From: CAKSQL01 sp045606465
Lineage (GTDB): Bacteria > Bacillota > Clostridia > UBA1381
Direction of reading: 5' to 3'
NCBI GenBank assembly: GCA_045606465.1
Contig: JAZURZ010000081.1
Span: 1 to 40,524, forward strand
DNA length: 40,524 nucleotides
Part shown: positions 8,481 through 17,040 of the stretch, one piece after another
How the letters are laid out: every line of letters starts with the position of its first letter
Numbering within the stretch: the stretch's first letter is position 1
Translations under genes and position numbers: made by a program
Notes under the pieces: model-generated
Told to the model about the DNA's origin: nothing
What the model saw: only the letters and a program-made list of their open reading frames with translations
The model's database searches: none

Positions 8481-10547
8481 ATGAAAAAGATAATTGCAAG
8501 CATACTAACTTTATGCATGGCACTACAGTTTTCCTTCACTGTATCTGCCCAGACAAATTACGCATTGGTAGATTTCTCCTCAGGAGGCGAAGTTCTTGAA
8601 AATATGGCATTTAATACAGGCTCCGACTCGGCAATTGTTGCCAAAGGAGATGGATATGCCTTGCAACTAAAGACATCGAGCACATTAGGTGTTGGCAGTC
8701 GCTCTTATACACTTGGCTCTGCTTTTAGTAACTCAATGTACTACGATGGCTTAAAAGTAACAGTGTCATATTATGATGAAGGAAATGGACACTTTATAAT
8801 TCAATATACAAATCATGCAGAAGTGAGTTCAATAACCGATCCAATTCGCATGACAAACACAGGCGAGCTTATGGAAAAAACCTTTACACTCTACGATTTT
8901 AGTCCCGAGCATAGCGGCATTTCCATAAACCTATACAACGAAGTAATGAGTCAGTCTGCAGCTGATGTTTATATAAAAAGTCTTAAATTAGAAAAAACCG
9001 GGAAGTATTTTCCCGCTCACATAGAAGAAAATGTTGTGACTGTTGGAAACCAGTTTTTCACAGGTGAAACACCAAGTATTTCATTAAAAGCAAACAATTA
9101 TACCTCTGCAAGAATTCCTATAAGCTATGAAGTTGTGATAACTGATGTTTATGGAAATCAGAGCACATCCTACACTGGAACAACAAATTTTACAAAAGGA
9201 ATTTCATCAAAAACAATAACCCTTGCAAACTCAAATATTCCATATGGAGTGTATGACGCAACCATAAAGATTAAAAACACATCCGACAGCGACATGTATC
9301 GCGAATTTAAAACAAACTTCTCTATGAGTGTTGCAGCAGAACAAAGCGACGATTTTTGCGTGAATGTTCACACTGGAAATTATACTGACAGAAATCCTGC
9401 AAAGAGTATGCCGCTGGTTAGAAAAATGGGTTGCGATATGGTGAGAACAGGAATTCCTTGGAGCAATGTTGAAACCTCAAAGGGAGTTTATTCACTTCCC
9501 CAGTCGGTTTACGACACCTGCACTTATGCAAGCCAAAATGACATTGAAATATTGCTTACACTAAATGGAAACAATTCTTTATACCATGATAGTGAGTATC
9601 AGAACTATGCAAACTCTACAGGAAGGTATTACTTCCCTCAAAGCGAGGAGTCCATTAAAGCATTTGGAAATTATGTGGCATATGTAGTGGGTGAGCTTAA
9701 GGGAAAAGTAAAACATTTTATGATATGGAATGAATTTGAGGGAACCTGCTTTAATCGTCCTACCGAAATGTACAGATATGCAGCACTTTTAAAGGAAGCA
9801 TACAAGCGTGCAAAAGAAGCAAACCCCGATTGTGTAATTATCGGAGGGTCTGGTATGGAGCCCATACTTTCCTGGGCAGAAGAATATTTTAACTACAATG
9901 GTGCAAACATGAGTGACGCAGTGGCATTCCACCTTTACAAAAACTGGGTTGGAAAGGGCGACCATCTTGCAGGCGAGGTAGAAGCTATTTTTAACCTTTT
10001 AAAGAAAAACTACTCATGGCAGCATTTCCCCATGTGGGTTACAGAGTCAGGATTCTCAACAGCAATCGGCTTAAACACTGAAGATGAGCAATATGCAAAT
10101 GCAATAAGACTCTACATAATGGCTAAAGAGAAGGGAGTAGATAAATATTTCTACTACGACTTTAAAAATGACAGAATTGACAGGGCGCAAACACAAGGAA
10201 ACTTTGGTTGCATATATATGCACACTGAAAAAAAGAAGGTGCCCTATTCTGCAAAGCCTTCATTTGTTGCCTTTGCAAACATGAACAATCTTTTAGCAAA
10301 AGCCGAAATTGTAAGTTCCACAACCAATAGCGACGGAGTAAAAATATATAACTTCTTAAGACCCGATGGCAAAAATGTCTGGGTAATGTGGACTGGAAGT
10401 AAAACCAAGATTTCCACAACTGTATCGACAGGAAAAACAACTCTTGCAAATGTTGACCAATATGGAAACAGAACCACTCTTACAGGAACAAATGGTAATT
10501 TCACAGTGACAGTTTCTGAAATTCCCACATATCTGGTTGAGGCATAA
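8481..10547 (+). CDS. Secreted clan GH-A-type glycoside hydrolase
   Basis: The predicted product is 688 aa. GAAAGGATAG precedes the ATG, and the signal peptide ends near FTVSAQ (residue ~24). An N-terminal beta-sandwich (~25-180) and an Ig-like region (~185-290) precede a TIM-barrel-like domain (~300-600). The barrel shows the hallmarks of retaining clan GH-A enzymes (GH5, GH39 and relatives): an acid/base glutamate in IWNEFE (Glu418) and a candidate nucleophile in WVTESGF (Glu522), after beta-strands 4 and 7. A short beta-sandwich closes the protein. The exact GH family and substrate cannot be set from motifs; GH39- or GH5-like is my best guess. There is no SLH or sortase anchor, so it is either released or held by another surface protein. 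It is a shorter relative of the next gene. Confidence 0.8.
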   Translation: MKKIIASILTLCMALQFSFTVSAQTNYALVDFSSGGEVLENMAFNTGSDSAIVAKGDGYALQLKTSSTLGVGSRSYTLGSAFSNSMYYDGLKVTVSYYDEGNGHFIIQYTNHAEVSSITDPIRMTNTGELMEKTFTLYDFSPEHSGISINLYNEVMSQSAADVYIKSLKLEKTGKYFPAHIEENVVTVGNQFFTGETPSISLKANNYTSARIPISYEVVITDVYGNQSTSYTGTTNFTKGISSKTITLANSNIPYGVYDATIKIKNTSDSDMYREFKTNFSMSVAAEQSDDFCVNVHTGNYTDRNPAKSMPLVRKMGCDMVRTGIPWSNVETSKGVYSLPQSVYDTCTYASQNDIEILLTLNGNNSLYHDSEYQNYANSTGRYYFPQSEESIKAFGNYVAYVVGELKGKVKHFMIWNEFEGTCFNRPTEMYRYAALLKEAYKRAKEANPDCVIIGGSGMEPILSWAEEYFNYNGANMSDAVAFHLYKNWVGKGDHLAGEVEAIFNLLKKNYSWQHFPMWVTESGFSTAIGLNTEDEQYANAIRLYIMAKEKGVDKYFYYDFKNDRIDRAQTQGNFGCIYMHTEKKKVPYSAKPSFVAFANMNNLLAKAEIVSSTTNSDGVKIYNFLRPDGKNVWVMWTGSKTKISTTVSTGKTTLANVDQYGNRTTLTGTNGNFTVTVSEIPTYLVEA

Positions 10548-10566
10548 GAGAGTTTAATCAAAAAAA

Positions 10567-10581
10567 TTGTCTATTAGACAA
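10567..10581 (+). terminator. Weak hairpin between the two glycosidase genes
   Basis: TTGTCT, loop ATT, AGACAA forms a 6-bp stem 20 bp after the stop of the 688-aa gene. It is flanked by A-rich sequence and lacks a U-tract on the + strand. It may attenuate transcription, but read-through into the 1550-aa gene is possible. Confidence 0.3.
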
Positions 10582-10643
10582 AATTAAAAAAACATAGGAA
10601 AAAGGCAAGACAAAAAAGCAAAACAAAAAAAGGAGGACGAAAA

Positions 10644-13600
10644 ATGAAAAATGGCTTAAAGAAATTTGTGGCAATGCTTTCTGCTTTCTCCATTGTAATG
10701 GGAATGACAGGGGTCTTTGCTGCAGAGGAAACAGCGGCACCAGAAGAAAAGCCAGAGGCAGGTGCGTACATAACCTTTAACGCACAAAAGCCCGAACTTT
10801 CTAACATGTCAGTAAAGTTTGGCAAAAGCAACGAGCTTTTGTCAACAAAAACAATAGTTGAAAGGGACGGAAGAAAGGGCTGGGAAATGCCACTGCAATC
10901 GACAGAATGGAAAGATGAAACTATTTATATAAATGTTTCTGACAAATATGCATTTAATATGAATGACTATTCTTCTTATCGACTCGAAGTGGATTACTAT
11001 GACCAAGGCGAAGGTTGGTTTGTTACAAGGTATGATGCAATGGCTGAGCCGTGGAACAATGTTCCCCAGAACGCAATAAATCTTGGCAGAACAAAAATGA
11101 AAGGCTCCAATTCTTGGAAGACTGCAACATTTACACTTGATTATCCCAAGTTTAAAAATGGAGTTAATGGCGCTGATATTTCAATAGGAAACGTTGACTA
11201 TGGAGTTGACTTTGCAGATGGCGCGGTTGTAATTGGAGAAGTAAGACTCTATCCTTTAGACACCAAAGCAAGTGTTTTGGTTCATGCAACCACTGACCAT
11301 ATAGGAAACAACTTCTTTTCCGATGAAAATGTTTCAGTAAAGCTTGACATTTATAATACTACAAGGGAAAAGCAAAATACTCAGATTAAAATAACAGTTT
11401 ATGACTATGATGAGAAGATAACCCATGAGGACAGCTTTGATATAGAGCTTGCAGCGGGTGAGCATATCACAAAACAATATGAATACTATTCAGAGGCAAG
11501 GTCAGTTTTCGATATGTATATAGAGGCAATTGCAGATGGAATTCACTCCACTGAAAAAATACAATTTTCAAGTTCTATGGCACCTGAAGGACCTAACCCC
11601 TTAATGGGAACAAACACTCATAGTTATACATATTCCGCAAAGGACCCTGCATATTATGCTCCTCTTATTGAAAGAGCGGGAATAAGCATGCAGCGTGAAA
11701 CAATAAGATGGAATATGTTTGAGACAGCAAAAGGCGTTTATGGTCCCACCAAAATGATGGAAGAAAGAGAGAAGGTTTGGGAGCAATATAATGTTGGATT
11801 CATGGGAATTATTGCCCAGGATACCCCGAAAACTCTATATCAAGAAGGGTGGGCAAGAGGCGAGGAAGCCGAAAATGCCTGCGTTGAGTATGCAAAAGCA
11901 GTTGTAAGACATTATAAAGGTAAAATTAAACATTATGAAGTATTTAACGAGGTTCAGTCAGAAATTTACCCTGGTTGTGACGCTCAATGGTATGTAAGAC
12001 TTCTAAAGAGAATATACACTGCAATAAAAGAAATAGATCCTGAAATTTGTGTTATAGCAGGTGTTACATCTGAAATTCCCATAGCGTGGATTTCTGAAGT
12101 TTGTGAATCTGCACAAGGTTATTATGACGCATTTTCAATTCACCCCTATACAATGGAAATTGACCCGACAACATCTGACAGATATGGCGCAATTTTGGGT
12201 TGTAGAAAAGCGATGGATCAATCAGGAGCGGAAGGAATACCCCTCTGGCTTACAGAGCTTGGTTGGCCTACAAACTTCCACGAATATCAACATCAGGCAG
12301 CGTATATGATACATTTCTATGCACAGGCATCAAGACCTGAGTTGGGGGTTGAAAAGGTTCTTTTCTATGACTTCATGGACGATGGTTCAAGAGAGGACGC
12401 ACGTGCGTCAAGAGAAGATACCTTTGGTATCATAGAAGAATGGAAACATTATGAAACTCCTCACCTTGCAAAGCCTGCATTTGTTGCAGTGTGTAATATA
12501 GACTATCATTTAGCAAATGCTACTTTGAAAAATGTAAGCGACAGAGAATATGAAAATCTTATTACATATCAGTACGAAAAGCCAAATGGCGAGGATGTTT
12601 TGCTTGCGTATGCACATCCTGAAAAGAAAGAATACACCTTTGATTTCGGCAATAGCGATGTTAAGGTATATGATATGTATGGAACTGAGCTTGATGTATG
12701 GAGCGAAGACGGAAAAATAACACTTGTTCTCGATTACAAACCAAAGTATATTATAGGAAATTTTGAGGATTATGAGATAACCGATGCTGTAATTGGAATA
12801 AATGGTGTAGAGTACGATGTTCCTTACGATGACGTGTTGGATCTTAAGTTAACAAGAACAAAGGATATCAATGCAAATATTGAGCTTAAGCTTCCAGAAG
12901 GCGAAACAGTAATAGTTGAAGAAAACAATGGTTTTGTTGGAAGTGAAGCTATTATAAAGCTAAGAGCAAGAGGTCTTATAGGAACAAGCGAGGATGTTGT
13001 TGTTCTTGTAAAGGATGAGCAAGGAAATCTTTTAAGAGAAATTCCTGTAACCTTAAATTACACTGAGCCTATAAACTTCAGCTTTAAAACAAGAGTTTTT
13101 GACAACTCAAGCTTTAAAAGATGGGTGGGAGTTATAACTATAAGAAACAATAGCCACTCTCACGCAATCAGCGGAAAAATAGACTTTAAATCTCCTTCGG
13201 AATTTGTGGAAAAGATAAAGAGCATAAAAATGCCCGAAATCCCGCCCGATACCGAAAAGGAAATTAGGTTTAATCTTCCCGAAATTAAGAACTATAAATC
13301 ATATTTCATGGACGTTGATGTGGTTCTTGATACAGGTTTTACAAAGAGCTTTAACTTCTACAGCGACTGTTCGGCAGCAACCTATGCAGAGGTTAAGCCC
13401 ACAATCGATGGTGTTATGTCGCCTGGAGAATGGGACGAAAGAATGAGCTTAAGAATGGCTGAAGGGTCTGAATACTTAGACTTTACCTTTGGAACAGGCT
13501 CATATACTGGTGCTGACGACCTTTCGGCAAATGTGTTCTTTGAATGGGACGAAGACAACTTCTATATGTTTGCAAAGGTAAAAGACGATGTATTCTCTCA

Positions 13601-15296
13601 GGAGCAGCTTGGTGATGGTATGTGGCTTGGCGACTCAATTCAGTTTGGTATGACCTATACAGGTGCTCAAAAGGATGGAGTGCAGGCGTTTACAGAAATT
13701 GGTCTTGCAAAGCTTTCAACAGGCGAATATATTGCAAGATATACCAACGAAAATGGTGCAACAGGTCAAAACAAGGATTCTGAGCTAAAAGTTACTCAGG
13801 AAAATGAAATGACATATTACGAGCTTAAAATGCCATGGTCAGAGCTTATTGTAGATGATACTGTCATAAAAGGCGGCGACAGAATAAGATTTAATATTAT
13901 TCTTAACGAGGACGATGGCGAAGGAAGATATGGCTGGCTTGAGTATTCTTCAGGTGTAGGTCAGATAAAGGACGCAACATTGTTTGGAACACTCAATCTG
14001 ATGGATACAAGGGATTATTCGAAGCAGGCAATAGCTTACAATGTAACAAGCTTTGAGGCTCCTTATGAAGACACAATCGAATTAGAGGTTTCAAAGAGAT
14101 TAAATGATGCAGCAACCATTGAGGTTGTAGCACCCGAGAGCGGAAAGCTTAAAGTGCTTGAAAACAATGGCTTTGTTGGAAATGAGGCAATTGTTAAACT
14201 TCAGGGCGTAGGATTTGATGGTGAGTATGACATTGTAAAGGTTATTGTAAAAGACGCAGCAGGTAACGTTGTAAGCGAGCAGGATATTGACATAAGCTAC
14301 AAGAGCGCAGTAAGTGTTGAGTTAAAGACAGAACCTGAAAGCCTTAAAAATCTTGATAAATGGATAGCAACTGCGGTTGTTAAGAACAATAGCAACGAAA
14401 GAGCAGTTAAGGGAAGCTTAAAGTTTGTAGCTCCTGAGGCAATAGCTTCATTAATAGGAGAAATTGAAATTCCTGAAATTGCTGCGGGCGAAAGCGCTGA
14501 AATTGCTTTTGATTTGCCTGAAATTGACTATAATACATATAGCATGAAAATGCAGGCAACCCTTGATAGCGGATACACCGAAGAATATGAAGTGTTCGGA
14601 AACTGGTTAAGTGCCGCTTATGCGACCACAGCACCTGTAGTTGATGGTGTAATGTCACCAGGAGAATGGGATGACACAAGCTGCTTAAAGCTTACATCGG
14701 ATAATTTCCACTTAGATTACTCAATGGGTGGTGGAACAATGGAAGGCGATGACGACCTTTCTGCTGACGTTTACATAAAGTGGGACGAAGACAACTTCTA
14801 TATGTTTACAGAAGTTACCGACGATATTTACTTCACAAAGAGTGCTATATATCATATGTGGCACATTGACAGATCAACAACCAGAATTGAATCATGGGAG
14901 GGTGACTCTCTCCAGATTGGTATAGCAAACGACATTGGAAGAGTAAGCGATAAGACAGCGTTTACAGAACTTGGTTTTGCACATCTTGCAGACTACGGCG
15001 GCCCATGGATTACAAGATATACCAACGAATCGGGTCTTGCGGCAGAAACATCTGACAAATCTCAGCTGCAGGTAATAAATAATGGCACCAAGACCTGCTA
15101 CGAGGTGGCAATACCCTGGACAGAGCTTGTTGCAAAGAGCGAAGAAATAGGGGAAAACAAGTTCTTAAGATTTAATATCATTGTAAATGAAAATGACTAT
15201 GAAGGAAGATATGGCTGGTTAGAATTTGCCGGCGGTATCGGAGAATCAAAGAATCCGTCGTTGTTCGGATGGCTCAAGCTGGTTGGCAACAATTAA
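10644..15296 (+). CDS. Large secreted GH-A-type glycoside hydrolase with duplicated CBM9-like modules
   Basis: The predicted product is 1550 aa, with an AAAAAAAGGAGG ribosome-binding site and a signal peptide ending near GVFAAEE. An N-terminal beta-sandwich (~30-195) and an Ig-like region (~205-310) lead into a TIM barrel (~318-640) with acid/base Glu436 (VFNEVQ) and nucleophile Glu538 (LTELGW). Two tandem units of ~415 residues follow (~712-1126 and ~1127-1550). Each has a shared N-terminal part containing ENNGFVG, an Ig-like middle, and a CBM9/DOMON-like domain that opens with DGVMSPGEWD and contains WDEDNFYMF. CBM9-type domains bind sugars, often chain ends, so the tail probably holds the enzyme on a polysaccharide. 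It shares its catalytic layout with the 688-aa protein and lies 22 bp before an SLH gene, probably in one operon. Confidence 0.85.
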   Translation: MKNGLKKFVAMLSAFSIVMGMTGVFAAEETAAPEEKPEAGAYITFNAQKPELSNMSVKFGKSNELLSTKTIVERDGRKGWEMPLQSTEWKDETIYINVSDKYAFNMNDYSSYRLEVDYYDQGEGWFVTRYDAMAEPWNNVPQNAINLGRTKMKGSNSWKTATFTLDYPKFKNGVNGADISIGNVDYGVDFADGAVVIGEVRLYPLDTKASVLVHATTDHIGNNFFSDENVSVKLDIYNTTREKQNTQIKITVYDYDEKITHEDSFDIELAAGEHITKQYEYYSEARSVFDMYIEAIADGIHSTEKIQFSSSMAPEGPNPLMGTNTHSYTYSAKDPAYYAPLIERAGISMQRETIRWNMFETAKGVYGPTKMMEEREKVWEQYNVGFMGIIAQDTPKTLYQEGWARGEEAENACVEYAKAVVRHYKGKIKHYEVFNEVQSEIYPGCDAQWYVRLLKRIYTAIKEIDPEICVIAGVTSEIPIAWISEVCESAQGYYDAFSIHPYTMEIDPTTSDRYGAILGCRKAMDQSGAEGIPLWLTELGWPTNFHEYQHQAAYMIHFYAQASRPELGVEKVLFYDFMDDGSREDARASREDTFGIIEEWKHYETPHLAKPAFVAVCNIDYHLANATLKNVSDREYENLITYQYEKPNGEDVLLAYAHPEKKEYTFDFGNSDVKVYDMYGTELDVWSEDGKITLVLDYKPKYIIGNFEDYEITDAVIGINGVEYDVPYDDVLDLKLTRTKDINANIELKLPEGETVIVEENNGFVGSEAIIKLRARGLIGTSEDVVVLVKDEQGNLLREIPVTLNYTEPINFSFKTRVFDNSSFKRWVGVITIRNNSHSHAISGKIDFKSPSEFVEKIKSIKMPEIPPDTEKEIRFNLPEIKNYKSYFMDVDVVLDTGFTKSFNFYSDCSAATYAEVKPTIDGVMSPGEWDERMSLRMAEGSEYLDFTFGTGSYTGADDLSANVFFEWDEDNFYMFAKVKDDVFSQEQLGDGMWLGDSIQFGMTYTGAQKDGVQAFTEIGLAKLSTGEYIARYTNENGATGQNKDSELKVTQENEMTYYELKMPWSELIVDDTVIKGGDRIRFNIILNEDDGEGRYGWLEYSSGVGQIKDATLFGTLNLMDTRDYSKQAIAYNVTSFEAPYEDTIELEVSKRLNDAATIEVVAPESGKLKVLENNGFVGNEAIVKLQGVGFDGEYDIVKVIVKDAAGNVVSEQDIDISYKSAVSVELKTEPESLKNLDKWIATAVVKNNSNERAVKGSLKFVAPEAIASLIGEIEIPEIAAGESAEIAFDLPEIDYNTYSMKMQATLDSGYTEEYEVFGNWLSAAYATTAPVVDGVMSPGEWDDTSCLKLTSDNFHLDYSMGGGTMEGDDDLSADVYIKWDEDNFYMFTEVTDDIYFTKSAIYHMWHIDRSTTRIESWEGDSLQIGIANDIGRVSDKTAFTELGFAHLADYGGPWITRYTNESGLAAETSDKSQLQVINNGTKTCYEVAIPWTELVAKSEEIGENKFLRFNIIVNENDYEGRYGWLEFAGGIGESKNPSLFGWLKLVGNN

Positions 15297-15318
15297 AGGA
15301 ATAAGGAGAATGCGTATC

Positions 15319-17013
15319 ATGAAAATTAAAAGATTTTTATCGATTTTGGTATCTTCTGCATTAGTATTTGGAAACATCGCTTTTGCAGAACACACATTAA
15401 AATCTGACCCTGTAGGCGAAACAATTATTGTAGAGGGTAGCATTGACAAAAGCGTAAGTGCTAAGACCGCAGCGGTATCAGTAAACATTCTCAAGCTCGG
15501 AAAAACAATTTCCGAGCTTGAGGAGATAACTCAAAAGATAATAGATGGAACTGCGACAACTGAAAGCCTTACAGATGTTTTGGCATATTCAGCACAGGTT
15601 CCTGTAAATTCCGACAGAACTTTTAAAATTGTTGCACCTATCAATGGCGACAGTGGTTTATACACAGTTTATGTTGACTATGAGGGTAACACATCTAAAA
15701 AAGGCGTTGAGTTCGGATTTGTAAAGCTTGCAGATAACATTGTGGCTGTTGGTAAGCTTCTTGGAGCAACAAGCGCGCAAGAGGCAATCCAAAAAATGAA
15801 TGAAGAGTGGATTATGCTTGACTTTGAGAATGAAGTTTATTCCTCCTTAAATTCAGATGAGGTTGCAAAAGCATACTATGGACTCGTGCAGGAAGAGGGT
15901 TTTGAAAAGGAAGAGGTTGATGTAGCAGAAACCTACTTTGACAGAGCTTGTGCACTTCAGGCTTTGGAAGAGGGCAAGGGCGATGTAGAGGAAACTCTTG
16001 AGCTTTTGGGAATTGACGAAAAAGACGACCTTTATCTTTATGCAGCTACCAAAAACTTAAAGGCATCAATTGCCATAGAAGAAAACTTAGAGGACAAAGA
16101 TTGTGTAAATCTTGAAGAGTATGAGACAGCTCTTACAGAAGCGGTAGTTCGTGCATTCGTTTTGTATCCTGATGGAACAGGCGATGTAAGAGATGTAATC
16201 ACTGACTTTGCAGACGAGATTGGAATAAAATCTCCAACTACAAACTTAGATGTTTATGCTAAATTGGCAGGAAAATCTTACGATAGCTTTGCAGATGTTA
16301 AGAAGGCATATGATGATGCAGTTGAAGAAGTAAACGAGAAGAAAAACGACTCATCGGATAAAGGCAACAGAGGCCCATCTTCATCAGGAAGTTTCTCAAC
16401 AGTAGGCGTCCCCGGAATTGAAGTTGACCCCACTCCTGTAGGAGGACAAATAGATAACGAAGCTAAAGCATTTGACGATTTGGATGAAGCTGCATGGGCA
16501 AAAGATGCAATCACAGCATTGCACCAGAAGGGAATTGTTTCAGGTAAAGGCGAAAAGAAATTTGCTCCAAACGATTCTTTAACAAGAGAGCAGTTTGTAA
16601 CAATGCTTGTAAATGCATTTGGACTTACTGAAACCGAAGAGCAGGTAAGCTTTGAAGACGTAAACTCATCTGACTGGTTTGCGAAATATGTAAAGATTGC
16701 AGTTCAGAATGGTGTTGCAAGCGGTATGGGAGCAGAGTTTGGTATTGGTCTTGAAATTACAAGACAGGATATGGCAGTAATGGTTATGAACACTGTAAAC
16801 AAGCTGGGACTCGGACTTGCTACAAGCGACGAGGATGTTCAATTTGCAGACGATGCTGAAATTTCAGACTATGCAAAGGATTCAGTAAAGACCTTAAAAG
16901 CAGCAGGAATAATCAATGGTATGGGTGATGGAAACTTCAATCCCAAGGGCGTAAACACAAGAGCTCAGGCTGCAGTTGTAATATACTCAGTATTGAACGC
17001 TATAGGAAAGTAA
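15319..17013 (+). CDS. Secreted protein with three C-terminal SLH repeats
   Basis: The predicted product is 564 aa. The reading frame is open upstream into the previous gene, but AGGAG at 15304-15308 with 10-nt spacing and a signal peptide (NIAFAE) favour the ATG at 15319. The nearer ATG at 15310 is only 1 nt from the Shine-Dalgarno. Residues ~30-130 look beta-rich. Residues ~140-345 are acidic and mostly helical, and a Ser/Gly linker (GPSSSGSF) follows. Three SLH repeats cover ~389-564, each about 50 residues, with motifs LTREQFVTMLV, ITRQDMAVMVM and NTRAQAAVVIY. SLH repeats bind pyruvylated secondary cell-wall polymer, so this protein should be fixed at the surface. Its non-SLH part is not recognised. 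Its place right after the large glycosidase suggests that it anchors or scaffolds the set, which is inference. Confidence 0.85.
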   Translation: MKIKRFLSILVSSALVFGNIAFAEHTLKSDPVGETIIVEGSIDKSVSAKTAAVSVNILKLGKTISELEEITQKIIDGTATTESLTDVLAYSAQVPVNSDRTFKIVAPINGDSGLYTVYVDYEGNTSKKGVEFGFVKLADNIVAVGKLLGATSAQEAIQKMNEEWIMLDFENEVYSSLNSDEVAKAYYGLVQEEGFEKEEVDVAETYFDRACALQALEEGKGDVEETLELLGIDEKDDLYLYAATKNLKASIAIEENLEDKDCVNLEEYETALTEAVVRAFVLYPDGTGDVRDVITDFADEIGIKSPTTNLDVYAKLAGKSYDSFADVKKAYDDAVEEVNEKKNDSSDKGNRGPSSSGSFSTVGVPGIEVDPTPVGGQIDNEAKAFDDLDEAAWAKDAITALHQKGIVSGKGEKKFAPNDSLTREQFVTMLVNAFGLTETEEQVSFEDVNSSDWFAKYVKIAVQNGVASGMGAEFGIGLEITRQDMAVMVMNTVNKLGLGLATSDEDVQFADDAEISDYAKDSVKTLKAAGIINGMGDGNFNPKGVNTRAQAAVVIYSVLNAIGK

Positions 17014-17040
17014 AAACTAAGAGAAAGGAAAGGTACAAAT

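Noticed and set aside
15226..15318. Upstream extension of the first SLH gene into the 1550-aa gene
   Set aside because: It would put non-signal sequence before a clear signal peptide. AGGAG at 15304-15308 supports the ATG at 15319.
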